This document shows, piece after piece, positions 24,317-36,572 of a stretch of 64,000 nt of DNA. Within the stretch, counting starts at the first letter, position 1. Each line of letters starts with the position of its first letter. Below the pieces are notes generated by a model. That model did not search any database. It had not been told where the DNA came from and saw only the letters and a list, made by a program, of their open reading frames with translations. The translations under genes were made by a program, and so were the position numbers. Source of the stretch: Bathynomus jamesi (taxonomy: Eukaryota > Arthropoda > Malacostraca > Isopoda > Cirolanidae); contig JAJOZX010002704.1 in the NCBI GenBank assembly GCA_023014485.1, positions 1 through 64,000 on the forward strand. The letters are read 5' to 3'.

Positions 24317-25375
24317 CTATACCAGTGCAGACCTAACTAAATTGTCTTTGCCAACAAACAACTCTTCAATTATGCCAAGCTTCCAGCATTGCCTTGGTCT
24401 TTCATTTCCAATCATTACCACTTCTCCCACCTTGATACAATTTGCATTGGAACCCTTTACATCGCCTGATGGCCCGATGGGTAATAATTGAGTTCTGGTA
24501 AGTATTCCATCTGCCACCTCTTTCATAACTGATCTTGTAGCTCTTCAAGGTACTTGAACCTTCTGGTTAACTCTTCTTAACTGCTCTGGATAGGCTGTAA
24601 GTCTTCTGGAAAACTAGGGCTTGATGTTAATCGTTTACCACAGAGAAAATGATTTGTTGTCAATGGCTCTGCATCCTGCATACTGTTATAAACAAAGGTA
24701 ATGGGCCTGCTTCTACTTCACACAAAACAGTGCAGAATTCTTCTTTGCTCAAATGAGCATTAGCCAAAAGTTTCTTTAGTGGACACTTTACACTTCTCAC
24801 TAGTCTTTCCCAAAATCCTCCCCACCATGGTGCTTTCTCAACAATAAACTCCCACTGTACCCCATTGTGTGAAAAGTAGTATTGGAACCCCTCCTCTTTT
24901 AGCAAGGACAAACTTCTTGGAGTTCCTTTGCAGCCTTTTTGAAGGTTTTTGCATTATCTCATATGATTTTATTTGGGAAACCCCTTCTGTTCACAAACCT
25001 TTTAAAGGCCAAAAGAAATACATCACTAATTAAGTTGCTTACCAACTCCGAATGGATTGCTGTGGTGGTGGCATATGTTAGACTTTGTTAGACTTTGTTA
25101 GACTCCCCTTGCTCATACACATAGACTGGACCTGCAAAGTCTACTCCCGCTACATCAAATGGGGCAGTATAGACACACGGTTCTCCTGGAAGTGGAGCCA
25201 CCTTTTCATGATAAGGCTTTGCACTCCAACGCTTGCAAACCACACATCTATGCAAAACCTTTTTTACTACTTGTCTAATTTTGGGAATCCAAACCTGTTG
25301 TCTGATCTCTATTATCACTTCTGTAAGTCCACCATGTAACAACTTATGATACGTATCCAGAATCAAAAGTTCCAC
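24317..25375 (-). pseudogene. BEL/Pao integrase and C-terminal region
   Basis: Three broken frames. At 25375-25088 lies the zinc-binding HHCC domain (HKLLHGG and a CVVCKRW pair) leading into the start of the catalytic core (GVDFAGPVYV). At 24911-24660 is the end of the core with APWWGGFWERLV, the hallmark before the last catalytic Glu region in Pao integrases. At 24526-24317 is a DUF5641-like domain (KVGEVVMIGNE). The protein would insert the reverse-transcribed DNA; frameshifts and stops make this copy dead. Confidence 0.82.
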
Positions 25376-26411
25376 AAAGTGCCCCCCAGAAGGTAGAAAA
25401 ATTGGGTCTTTTCTCCTCTGGAAGCCCAGAAATCCGTAGTCTACCTCCTACTCTTAATAAATCCTGATCCAAAAACACATCCAAACCTTTGAGAGCAGAA
25501 TGTGTTGGTAGAACCTGTAATGGTCTGCTGGTGAGCAATTTTCTCTTTTCACCAAATTTTTCCTTCTGCACATATACCACCCAGTAGTGCCTGGCTTGCT
25601 GAATCTCCTTACTGTTCAGAATTCCTTCCCTTCTTGTTTCTCCCTTAATGTTGTTGTCTGTAAATCTATATACCCATGCTGTCACTCTTAACAACCTTTT
25701 CAGACTGCTAATGTTCTCAAGCCTCAATATGGGGTCCTGCTGCATAACTTGACAACAGTTCACAGTGCATTTTCTCATCTCACTCACCCATTCTTCTTCA
25801 GTCTTGCATTTTCCTACAATAGGCTGATTAGAAGGCCAATTTTCACTCCCAGGTTTTAGCCACTCGGGCCAATTCCACCACAAACTTGACTGTGCAAGAT
25901 CTTTCACTGAAATTCCTCGTGTTGGTAAATGAGCTGGGTTTTGGGTGCCTGGACAATGCTTCCATTGCTTTGGATCTGTGTGCGCATGAATTTCCTCCAC
26001 CCTATTGGCAACAAATGGTTTCCATTTCCTTGCCTGACTTCTTAACCAGTGACAAACTATAGTGGAGTCTGTCCAATAATAGCTTGGAATTTTATAAAGG
26101 CCCAAAGAGTTTTGCACTGTAACTGCAAGCCGACTAGCAATGACTGCACCCATCAATTCCAACCTTGGGATAGAAAGCCTTTTCAAAGGTGCTACTCTAC
26201 TCTTTGCAGCAACCAATCTGCAACTTACTTCCTCTTCGAATGTGCCTCTTATATAAATGCAAGTTGCATAGGCTTCCTCACTTGCATCACAAAAGATGTG
26301 CAGCTCCAAATTGTCTGGACTATTGTTCAACTCTCCAAAGTACCATCTTGGGATTTCAATGTCTCCAAGATGTGCCAATTCTTTGAACCAACATTTCCAC
26401 TTTACCACCAT
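25344..26411 (-). pseudogene. BEL/Pao RNase H and connecting (Pao) region
   Basis: A 355-codon open stretch on the minus strand. The first third has the RNase H-like signatures LHIFCDASEEAYA, SIPRLELMGAV and YWTDSTIVCHWL, providing acidic residues for RNA removal during reverse transcription. The middle has PAHLPTRG. The rest is the linker before integrase. A small frame shift at 25344-25375 separates it from the integrase. The upstream part between here and the RT (26412-26750) is recognisable but in broken frames. Confidence 0.85.
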
Positions 26412-26752
26412 ATAATCGGGTAACTCTTGATCCCAACCAAGTCCAATTTCCCAGAGGCTCTGAAACCAAATTTTTTACTTTATCACAAATGGAGCCAAGA
26501 ATAGCAACAGTATCAAAGACCTTTGAAGCCAAACTAAGAGTTGTACGTTTTGTCCACCTTGTCTCATTCTCAGCCAGCTCCAGTAAGATTTCCCATTAAG
26601 ATAAACAAATCCTCTCCTTGCTGCCAAATGCCTAGCACCTTCGTGTCTGTTGCCCACAACTCCTTAATATCAGAATCCTCAATACTTTCTGCCGCATCAG
26701 GTCCTACACAGGAATGACTCTTAAACTGTTGTAACTGAGAATGATTGGTCTT

Positions 26753-27300
26753 TCAATTTCTAAGCTCCATGCCAGCCTCCCTCATTATAGCTCTAGCCTC
26801 CATGAATACCAGTTTAGCCATTTCTGTATCACCCACTGAACACAGCAAAACATCAACATAAAAATTTTGTCTTATGTGTTCAATACTATTAGGATAGACT
26901 TCAAAATATTTCTTAAAATAGTACTGCATAGTAGCTGCCAACAGAAATGGACTAGAACTGAGGCCAAACAACACTGACTTCATTCTATATGCTTGACTCT
27001 TGGGTTCATTTTCCAACAAGCCTTTAGTATCCACCCACAGATACCTTACTGCATCTCTGTCTTCTGGTTTTAACTTTATCCTCAAAAAGGCTTGCTTCGC
27101 CTCTGCAGTCAATGCTACTCTACCAAAACTGAATCTCAGTAACAAGGAAAATAAATCTGCATTTAAATTTGGCTCAGCATCCAAACAGTCATTCAAGGAC
27201 AGAGGACAGTCATTCAAGTCGTTGGCTGAGCCATCAAAAACTACCCTCAGTTTGGTGGTTGTTTTGTCTCGCCGTACCACTGTATGGTGTGGCAGATAAT
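26753..27300 (-). pseudogene. BEL/Pao reverse transcriptase
   Basis: The minus strand encodes the RT start (KLRVVFDGSAND), the A-like region with LTAEAKQAFLRIKL, LFGLSSSPFLLAATM and the catalytic region written FYVDVLLCS. In relatives that box is YVDD; here the second Asp is a Val, a loss of a key residue. A frameshift at its start separates it from the GELVSQEAHYI segment at 27444-27300. The hAT-A insertion at 27357 cuts the polyprotein just upstream; the preceding part is at 34461 and beyond. Confidence 0.85.
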
Positions 27301-27371
27301 ATAATGTGCCTCCTGGCTCACCAGCTCACCTTGCACCCTTTCAGCATAGCCCTCCTCAGTGTTGGAGTCCT

Positions 27372-27485
27372 CGAGGCCGTCCTCGATGCCGATTTTCCAC
27401 GGCCTTGGCCTCGCTATGTAATGCCTCGGCCTTGGTCTCGACACCTTCTGGCCTCGAAAAATACGCCGAGGCCGGTCGAGGCCGC
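27372..27485. repeat. hAT-A left subterminal CCTCGGCC repeats
   Basis: Variants of CCTCGGCCTTGG and CGAGGCC recur about every 12-25 bp. They contrast strongly with the AT-rich surroundings and mirror 34312-34440. In hAT elements such arrays are transposase-binding sites. Confidence 0.8.
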
Positions 27486-28254
27486 CCGTTTTGAATTAAT
27501 TTTTATATTGGATATTTTTATTTCAATAAGAGTGGTGAGAACACCATCTTTCTCTCGCGATCAGACAGGTAGCTATAACTAAGTAATAAGTAACACAATG
27601 TCGTTTATGTTAGAATACAAATTTAATAAATTAATTTATAATACAAATAATTAATCAGTGGGGAATGGCGTATAGGAGCGATGGAGCGATCGCTCCCCCT
27701 TGCATGAAACGATAAATATTAATTTAACAGAAAAAAATATTAATTTTAAGATATTAAAATAAATATTCTTAAAATATATTTTAAAAATTCATGTGACATG
27801 AAACTTATAGCATAGCTTCAAACAGCGTACCACTGTTTAAATACAAAATAATATTGCAGCCGGATGGAGCGATAAATTTTTTGCTCAAGTAAATATAAAT
27901 TATATGTTACTGCTGTAATGAAAATATAAGTGGAACAATCGCGAATTTTTTTTATAAGTTTATTTTTGCTAACACTGGTATGCACATGAAATATTTTTGT
28001 CTGCTGTGAGGGTTTTTTCAACTCATATTATATAATTCGACCATGCTGAATTCGAAAATGACATTGGTTTTCTTCAATCAGGTCAGGTTTTTTCTCTATT
28101 GGCCATTTATTATAAGTCCAATTTTATCCCCAAATTTATTGATTTTTTTAGCTTAAACACTGTAGATACGAGTAATATTATAAGAACACTCGTGAAAAAT
28201 GAAAACATTGTGTGAATAAATACTTTTATTCATACAATGAATACGGAAAAAAGT

Positions 28255-30553
28255 TTATTGAGGAAGGAATGAAGTTTTTTTGGCTTTCCGTCTATGTTTT
28301 TCTTCGGGCACGTCTCGCTTCAAACACCAGCAATAGTCCGCCAGCATATTGATATCCCAGTTTCCCTGGTACCTCTCTTCCATTATTTTGATATCTTGGT
28401 GAAATCGTTCACCCTGTTCCTCACTATAATCCCCGCAATTTTCAGGAAAATAGTCCAAGTGGGACCACAAAAAGTGCATTTTTATGGACATGCGCGACCC
28501 ATGAGCTTTGAAAGCTTCCATCAAGTTTTCGACAACGGACTCGTATTCTGGACTTCTACGCTTGCCAAGAAAATCAGTGACAACTGATTTAAATGCCTGC
28601 CAGGCATTCTTCTCAGTTGGAGTCATTGCGTTTTCGAACTGAGTATCCTTGATCAAAGTTCGAATTTGAGGACCATCAAAAACCCCAGCATTTAGTTTAG
28701 CATCAGATATATGAGGAAATTTACTCTCGAGATATCGGAATGCTGAACCCTCCTTATTCATTGATTTGATGAAATTTTTCATCAAGCCCAGCTTAATATG
28801 AAGTGGTGGGAGCAAAATTTTTGTTGGTGGTACAAGAGGCACTGAAATGACATTATGCGACCCAGGTTCAAAATTCTCTCTGGATGCCCATTCACGCTGT
28901 GCATAGTGCTTCTCATCCGCTCGGCTATCCCATTTGCAGAGGAAACATGGGTATTTCGTGTATTCCCCTTGCATTCCCAATACAAATGCCACAATCTGAA
29001 AAAAAATGAAAATATTTAAAGAATTTAGAGAATTTGTTCTATCAGATAAAAAAATCTATGCATTGGACTGTATCACTTCTGTGGGGAAGTTAAGTGTTCT
29101 TATACGCTCTCAAATAACCTTTGGAAAAACAACATACAGTAGTCAATAGCAATAGTTTACTTATGATATTAGTATTACCTTCAAATCTCCACAGATCCTC
29201 CAGTTATGTTGGTCGTATACGAGAGCATCCAGTAAAATTTTCATGTTATCGTAGCTCTCAGTAAGTTGTACGGAATGTGCTACAGGGACTGATGCAACCC
29301 TATTCCCAATGTTGAGAAGTACTGCTTTCAAACTTCGTTTAGACGAGTCTATAAATAGCCTCCATTCTGATGCGTTAATGGCAGGCCCAAGGATTCGATT
29401 AACCCCTCAACATTGCAGCAGTACACTAAGGAAGAGGTATTTTCGTGCACTGCAAAAAACTTGCGGAATTCTTCCTCTCGTTTCCTATACCAGGAAAATG
29501 TTGTTCCCGGAGCCAGCAAGTTGTCCTCTCGAAGTCGTGAGCCCAAGATCTCGGCAGTTAATTTGGAAAGTCCTAAATCCCTGGTAAGATCATTAAGTTT
29601 GGCCTGGTTGAGAGGCCTCGGCTCATTTGAAGCGGTATTTTGAGGTATATACGACTGGGACTGGTCATTGGCATTGGTCATTGATTCATCATCAGAATCA
29701 TCGAAGTCCAGGGTTTGAGGTGGGTCGGGTATTGGAATTCCAGGACCATGGGGTACAGGTCTCATAGCAGAAGGAATGTCAGGGTATACAACAATGTGTT
29801 TATTCTTCTTGTTAACTCCTGAAAATAGAAACACAGAAACATGGATATAAAACTTGCATATGAAATAGAAGAAGCATTCAGACAGTGGCGGCTCGTGGGG
29901 GAAGGCTGCGGTCTGTAAGATATGAAATAGGTAGATGGAGTCTGTATATTTTCTTTCTTTTTCATTCATATTGTCCCTTCGGGAACAATATGAATGAAAA
30001 AGAAAGAAAATATACAATCATTGTATATGTAAATGTAACTTGTATAACAATAAATATGTGTAAATGTATTTTCTATAACAATATGTATATGTAAATGTAT
30101 GATTACCATTATGGTGAATATTATGCTATATATGGTGAATATTACATTATGGTGAATATTATGTCAAGTTTCATACGAGGATTTCAAAATATTTAAGAAA
30201 AATAAATTTATAAGCCCACCTTGGAGGTTTGTCATGCAGAAATAGCAATCTGTCACGTGATCCTTTCCTTCTCTCCAAATCATGGGAATTCCAAAAGGCA
30301 AAGATTTCGCTCTGCCTTTGCTCCATCTTCTCAAATTTTCAATGCACGTCTTGCAGCACATATGAGGGGCGAAATTTTTGTCCTGGTCCCCTAGCTTAAT
30401 TCCAAAGTATGCTCTATAGACTATACATTGTCTTCACAAATTTAGTGATTTGGGACTGGTTATTTGGCATGGTAACCGTCCCACATATGTAGCAGAATCT
30501 ATTGGGATCATTTTTACACGCTCTATTCATTAAGAAATATTTTATCTGTATGC
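28255..30553 (-). pseudogene. Second gene of hAT-A: Cys-rich protein of an unrecognised family
   Basis: Three exons on the minus strand: about 30553-30220, 29818-29179 and 28995-28255, each bounded by AG and GT. Exon 1 carries Cys pairs (CYICG, CCKTCIENL, CYFC) suggesting zinc binding. Exon 2 starts with a PDIPSAMRPVPHGPGIPIP stretch and is otherwise acidic then helical. Exon 3 has PCFLCKWDSRA, PPLHIKLGLMKNFIKSM and GERFHQDIKIME. I know relatives only as repeated uncharacterised proteins in invertebrate genomes and assign no function. There is a 7-bp insertion frameshift near 30420 and another frameshift near 29350. Exon 3 (245 codons) is intact. Confidence 0.7.
29943..30016. repeat. Perfect 32-bp inverted repeat with cUUCGg-type loop
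   Basis: Arms 29943-29974 and 29985-30016 are exact complements (TGTATATTTTCTTTCTTTTT…); the 10-base loop reads CCCTTCGGGA. Lies in the first intron of the 28255-30553 gene. Confidence 0.95.
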
Positions 30554-30759
30554 CTGAAAAGCAAAAAAAGATATTATACAAGTGAAACAAGTGATGATAG
30601 ATGTTACTGTTCCAATTCCGCTTTGACAAAATCAGGAAAAATTCTATTTTACTTATGAGGCCATAGCCGGATAACCTGAGCTGATTGAGAAAAACGGATT
30701 GCAGATTCGAAATCAGCAGGAAAAACCCTATAAGAATCACTTACAAAACCCTTGACAGC

Positions 30760-31307
30760 AAAATTGATGCATACCAGTGTAATAGTTACTTCAGTAATAA
30801 TGACATAAGCCATTTATATGTATTTTATTGAAATTATTACTTATTTGTAATTAACTAGAATTGTACGTCTGGCAGAGCCGCATATGTTGTTAATACACGT
30901 ACTCTTGTCAGTCTTGGGAGCGACAGTTGAATTCGCTCTAGCCTATTGTGAGTCCGTATTGTCGTACAGTGGTACATTATTTTTATAATCAAATACTGAC
31001 AAATAGTCTTGTTATTTGGAGTGTTATAATTATAATCATAACGTGAGTAATTTATTCAACAATTATTTTTATATTTTATTAAAATATTTTTTTAATACAA
31101 ATTTATGGCTTCCTTTGGCATACTGTATAAGTACCGTAAGGAATCACCATGTGATTGTTTATATACTAGAATTTTAAAAATTAATCGTACAGTAATAACT
31201 GACAACATTGATGCGTGCATAATGTCATTTACTGTCTTTTACAGTTTTACTATTGTCATTTACAGTACTGTGCCGATTCTCATCTCATCTGCGCTTCTAA
31301 CTTAATA
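30760..31307. promoter_or_regulatory. Putative bidirectional promoter region of hAT-A
   Basis: The gap between the two divergently oriented genes. It presumably holds both transcription starts and, on the minus side, any 5' exon. No specific element is recognised. Confidence 0.4.
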
Positions 31308-34205
31308 ATGTCTGCAAATTCTCGAATCATCCAATTTGGATACTTCGAGCATGAGATATTTGAAGAAAATGGAAAGAAAAAACATAGAGCAAGGTGCAAG
31401 TTTTGTAGGGCAAAGTCTCCAAAACTTAGTGAGTTCTACGGTACCACTTCCAATTTTACAAGGCACCTGAAACGTGTGCACAAAGCAGAGTAAGTGCATG
31501 TACAAATTGCTATCAGTTTTGAAATCATTGGGTCTGCAATGCCTTAACAAAGTAGAGGTTGAGATTTTTGCTTATTTTGCTTGTTGTTGATATTTGCTTG
31601 TTTTGAACTTGAACTTACATTTATGTTCATTCTGCAGGTGGCAAGAATATGCTAAGGGAAAAACAACCATCAACGACAACTCGCAACAGAATCTCAATGC
31701 GTTTTTTTCTATGTCTAGTGATGGAGAACCAATGAAATACAAGCAAAATAATCAACGGCAGAGGCTAATCTCTGAGGAAGTAGTGAGGTTCATGGTAGGA
31801 TGCAGCCTACCACTTTCCATTGTTGAGGACAAGCACTTCCGGAACCTTCTGCAAGTTTTGGATCCAAGGTAAATGAAATGTTTTTTTGCTCCCCTCTATC
31901 CTCAAGGGGCATGATTATGCCTTGCTGAACTCCATCTTACAGAGCAGCATAGGCTTGGTGCATTTATTTCATTTAAAAACTGTTAACGTTTGAATATTTT
32001 TTGTTGGAAATTTTAGGTATCAGCCCATGGCAAGGTCAACATTGACAAGTCAGACACTTCCCAAGTTGAGAGCTGAAGGAATCAAGAAGGTCATGGACTT
32101 GCTGTCCCACCATAGCAGTATCTCCTTGACGACTGACATATGGACTGATAGGACCATGCGCAGCTACTTGGGTGTAACAGCGCACATCATGGGCACAAAC
32201 CCTAGAACTAGAAATTATGGGTTGTTGTCTGTTCTCCTGACCTGCCAGCGCTTCCATGGGAAGCACACAGGGGAAAGAATTGCACAAGCATTTGAAAGCA
32301 TTCTGGAAGAGTATAACCTAGGAGCAAAGGTTGGTTAAGGCTGTCATTGTTAGGGTTTTAAACTGTCAATGATAAATAGAGATAAATGCACCAGCTATAG
32401 CATTAATTTTTTTTGCTATTTCAGGTAGAGTACATAGTCACGGACAATGCTGCAAACATGAAAAAAGCTTTGAAGGTTCAATTTCCAGTAGAGGGTAATG
32501 AAGAGACAGCTTTTGAGGAGGACATTGAGGAGGACCAGGAAGTGGAAGATGAGACACTTTGGGAGGAGCTGGACGAAGAAGATGAAGCTCATGTTGACGC
32601 TGCATTGAGAACAAGCTCAAGGCAGCGGATATCTTGCTTCGCCCACACACTTCAACTTGTGGTTCGTGACGGGTTAGCAGACATGAAGTGTGTCAGCCGA
32701 GCGATCGCCAAAGTTACGAAGATCTCCACTCTCTTACACAAGAGTTCTGTTTTCAAAGAAAGGTGAGTAACGGTTTCAGAGCTGCCAACTACTATGGATT
32801 TTCCATATTTTGTTTGGTAAGGTTGGCAGCTCTGCCTTTTCAATTGTCTGGTGTGAGTGTGAATGGAAGACATTAAAATGCCTTTCTTATTTCTAGGTTT
32901 GAAGAAAAATTTGGAGATGGCCGAACCATACCTGCAGCAGTGGCTACTCGCTGGAACTCAGTATACCACCAGCTTCGGTCACTGCTGGGGATGGAATGAA
33001 TGGACCTCAAGAAATTGGCTGAGGTGTGCGATACCCAAGAGTTTGCTCATGCTCTTCTGATTCGTCACGAGTGGGGGCAGTTAACTGAGCTGTGCAAAAT
33101 TCTGGAGCCATTCGCCGAAGCCACCAACTTGACTCAGGGTAAGAGTTTTAGTGGCGCAAACATCCCCTGAACAATCAGTCAAATTTACAATGTATAAATA
33201 ACTTTGTCATTTGATTGGTGGTAATTAGTTCAAAATCGTTCATCAATGTAAATTTTGTTTTTGTTTTACAGGGGATCAGAGTGCCACAATAAGTCAAGTA
33301 GTTCCTGTTGTCCTTGATATAAACAGCCATCTCCGCAAGTGGACTGATAATGCAAGGTTTTGTAAAACCCTGGTCACAGCTCTACACACTTCTTTGAAAA
33401 AACGTTTCAGAGGGGTGTTTATCAACTGTGGCATGGACACCGATCCAGGCAGTAGAAGCCATCAAGAGCCATTTATTGAAAAACTTTATCTTGTGGCTGC
33501 TGTCCTGGATCCACAGTACATGTTGCACTGGGTTGATGCAGACGTGGTGTCACTGGTGTGCGAAGAAGGTCCGGAGAATGCCCACGAAATTCTGAAGAAT
33601 ACTCTAAAAGGTATGTTGAGTTTATGATCAAGAGTGAAAGAGCAAGGGTTGAGAACAGGATCCAAAAAAATAGTTCAGAACTTGTACAAATGTACAATAA
33701 TTTGAATAAACTTGCAAATTTAATTTTTCTGGACTGATTTCCTTTGCTTTATATTACAGAGATCGTCATAACAGAAGCGGAAAGGTTCTCATCGAATGAC
33801 GGCGAAGAAGCTGGAGCCCTCTTTTACCACACCTGCAGCGAAGATGATGAAAGCCCTGCAAAAGTGCCCCGTTTGTTGGCCAAATATAAAAGTATAAGGA
33901 GTCGCACAAGGTCAAGGAGTCGGGAAAAGGACTGTGTGCGAGTACAGCTTCAGAAATATCTGAGAGATGAAGAGCGGCATGGGATGGATGCAGTGACATT
34001 TTGGAAGGAGAAAAGTGAGGGAAACCTCAAGTACCCTTCACTGTATACCCTTTCAAAAAATATTTTGTGTGTGCCAGCCAGCAGTGCTCCGGTGGAGCGT
34101 ATTTTTAGCCGAGGAGGGATAATAATGCGACCACATCGGGCGAGGCTGTCTCCTCAGATGTTGGAGACTCTTATGTTTTTAAAATGTAATGAGCATATTC
34201 TTTGA
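31308..34205 (+). pseudogene. hAT-A transposase, seven exons, ZBED-like
   Basis: Exons: 31308-31489, 31638-31868, 32017-32329, 32425-32762, 32897-33138, 33272-33610, 33760-34205, all with GT/AG borders and compatible phases. Exon 1 is a BED zinc finger (CKFC then HLKRVH). Exon 3 has the first catalytic-core segment (TTDIWTDRTMRSYLGVTAH). Exon 4 has IVTDNAANMKKAL, an unusual Asp/Glu-rich insert, then CFAHTLQLVV. Exon 5 has ATRWNSVYHQL. Exon 7 carries the dimerisation domain (SSAPVERIFSRGG). The only lesion I see is a TGA at 32997-32999 in exon 5 where relatives suggest Trp, so a single G-to-A change may have silenced it. In life it would excise and reinsert hAT-A. Confidence 0.85.
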
Positions 34206-34311
34206 AAAATAAATGTTAGAGTCATGTGTTTGTGTCAAGTCAATTTCGCAACCAAAAAAGTTGCTGCACAACTGCCTGCTTCTGTTTTACATGCGTGTCT
34301 GTAATAACTGG

Positions 34312-34440
34312 CCTCGGCCTTGGCCTCGGCCTCGGACACTGTGGCCTCGACCTTGGGCCGGCCTCGAACACTGCGGCCTCGGCCTTGGTCTCGGACACTG
34401 CGGCCTCGGCCTTGGTCTCGGCCTCGGAGGTCGTGGCCTT
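34312..34440. repeat. hAT-A right subterminal CCTCGGCC repeats
   Basis: About ten copies of CCTCGGCCTTGG-like units, some spaced as CTCGGACACTGCGGC. Confidence 0.85.
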
Positions 34441-34460
34441 GACTACAACACTGGCCCTCC

Positions 34461-35640
34461 TTCACGGAGCTTAGGATGGCCTCATTGTATTCATTTAACA
34501 ACTCCTCATTTTTTCTTAACCTGTGCAATGAAGTCTCCAACTTCCTTGTGGCTAGCTGAAGGTTTGAGCTGGGTTTGCAAGAATCCTTCCAAGGGAGGCC
34601 AACTTCGTAACAACCATCTCTAAACCCAATACTTTTTTCAAATTGCTCTAAAACATCACTGTTCACTGTACTTGCTTGCTTCTCTTGTTTGTCCTTTATG
34701 CCAATGGATTCAAGTTCCCAAAAGGCTTTCAAATGCCTTTCCAAACCATGGCTGTTCTCCTCAATCTTAACAAAGAGAGCTTTAACCACCATTTCATTGC
34801 AATAGCTACCATGTAGCATCCAGCCTGCTTACTTTCAATAGCTACAGGACCTTCAGATGTGCAAACAACGTTACCAGTGATGAAGTCCCAGTAATAGTCA
34901 GCTCCAATCAAAAGACTAATATCTTCTGTTCCTTCAAACTTATTATTGCCCAAATTAATTTCTTTAACTTGCAATTCTAGGACACATGTCATATCTAAAC
35001 AAGTAGTGACTGGAGCACAAAGTTCCTCAATCTCTATAGCTTGGACCTTGATAGTGGAACTTTGTGGTAATAACCCCCTAACCAGAACTTCTACCTTTTT
35101 AACTTTGGTTCGGTTTTGAACTGAACCCCCAAACCCAGAAATTCCTAAATTTTCCCTCTTAAGTTCTTTAAACTTCAAATTTCTGGAAATTCTGGTTTTA
35201 ATAAAGCTATACTGGCTACCACTATCAACCAACACTCTTACAGTAGCTTCTCCATCATTCGTAATTAATAATGCTGCAGCTGTTTGCAGTAACTCCCCTT
35301 TACTCTTACTCCCTTTCATAGCAGTGGCATGTGCCACTGATGTCTCTACTTCTGGGGTAGGCCTACTAGGAGTGTTTTCACACAATAATGGCTGATGCCG
35401 GCCATGGCATTTTTTGCACAAAATTTTAAACTTACAAAACCTTGCTCTGTGACCTTTCAAAATACATTTAAAACATGCTATGGACTTAGCTACTCTGTCC
35501 TTTCTCTCCTCAACAGGTAAAACCTCAACCACTTCACAGTTATATAACTTGTGGTTGCCTTCACAAAATATGCATTCCTTGATTCCCTTTAATTTATTCT
35601 CAGAGGATGCATGTAGAGCTGACACTATACCTGGGCTGTT
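34461..35640 (-). pseudogene. BEL/Pao zinc knuckles, aspartic protease and start of RT region
   Basis: The first frame (35625-34729) holds paired Cys/His knuckles (CIFCEGNHKLYNC, CFKCILKGHRARFC, CKKCHGRHQPLLC) that bind RNA in capsids. It then holds a retropepsin-like site with VLVDSGSQYSFI, a PGFGG-like loop region and LLIGADYYWDF. The second frame (34819-34461) continues with an N-terminal RT extension ending in LLNEYNEAIL, just before the hAT-A target site. One frameshift joins them. The polyprotein is inactive. Confidence 0.85.
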
Positions 35641-35765
35641 CCTTTATGTTGAAACCTTGGTCCTGTGCCTGTCTTCGTCCTCTCGTTTAACATCCCACTG
35701 TGCAAACTCAATTCTCTCTCGTCTTGCTAATTCTGTGCCTAAAAGGCTTAACATTTGCTTGAAGG

Positions 35766-36514
35766 GGGATGTATTAAGGATTTTTGGGCCCTGGGGCCAA
35801 AATATTCTTGGGGTCCTTCAACAAGACAAATCTTCGAGTCATGTAAATTAATAAAACCATTTATTTCTAACTCAAATAATGCAAGTTTTACACAAATACC
35901 AAGCTGCTACAATTACACCAAACCAATTACACAACTACAAGTCCACTACTAATCTACCAAAGTTGGTCACAAAATCATCCACTTCCAGTATACAAAAGTT
36001 TTTTGAGCTGCTTCATATCACTAAATTTTCCAATCACAAGCTCAGTATTTAAATTCTGCAAAATATTATTTTCTATGCATAACAATGACAGACTTTGCAA
36101 TTTCTTTTAGATTAGCATTTGACGTTTAACATTTTTAATCATGCTCAAATGCGAAAAAGAACGCTCCGCAGTTGCATTTGACATCATCAAACACAAATAA
36201 ATGCGATAAGCAATGAAAGCATTTGGGAAAACAGCCCTCAATTTGTGAATTTCCTGTAATACTCCTAATGGGCGAGTGTCAGCTAAAGCGTTTTATTTGA
36301 CAAACAGTACAAAATGCTGAAACTCAAATGGGAAACTGTCCTCAAAATCATTTGGGTAATGGATCAGCCAGATTTTTTGTTACTTTTGATGCTTCCTCTG
36401 AAGTTAGTTAAGAGATATTGTTGAGCATTCCAAATTTATCATTGATATCATTATAAACATCGGCCCCTAAAACAGCTAGGCCCTGGGACCTGGCCCCCCC
36501 TTAATACGCCACTG
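35766..36514 (-). mobile_element. hAT-F remnant in BEL gag
   Basis: The right end complement reads CAGTGGCGTATTAAGG; the left end reads GGGGATGTATTAAGG, so the ends are inverted. The minus strand near 36210-36000 encodes the hAT dimerisation domain (NATAERSFSHLSMIKNVKR). No convincing 8-bp duplication was found, so the exact ends are uncertain. Confidence 0.65.
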
Positions 36515-36572
36515 GATGTACACATGTTCTGTAGAGTGTCCCCTACTTAGTTCAAGCAAAATTGATCTAGGC

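Larger units (their letters stand above)
27357..34453 (+). mobile_element. hAT-A, a 7.1-kb two-gene hAT transposon
   Basis: Flanked by a perfect 8-bp duplication GCCCTCCT (27349-27356 and 34454-34461) inside the BEL polyprotein. Ends: CAGTGTTGGAGTC at the left and, on the complement of the right, CAGTGTTGTAGTC. Inside are GC-rich subterminal repeats, a seven-exon transposase on the plus strand and a three-exon second gene on the minus strand, arranged head to head. Confidence 0.9.

Noticed and set aside
28294..28587. Plus-strand 97-codon ORF
   Set aside because: Antisense of the intact exon 3 of the hAT-A second gene.
35480..35851. Plus-strand 123-codon ORF
   Set aside because: Antisense to the BEL zinc-knuckle region, which has clear family motifs.
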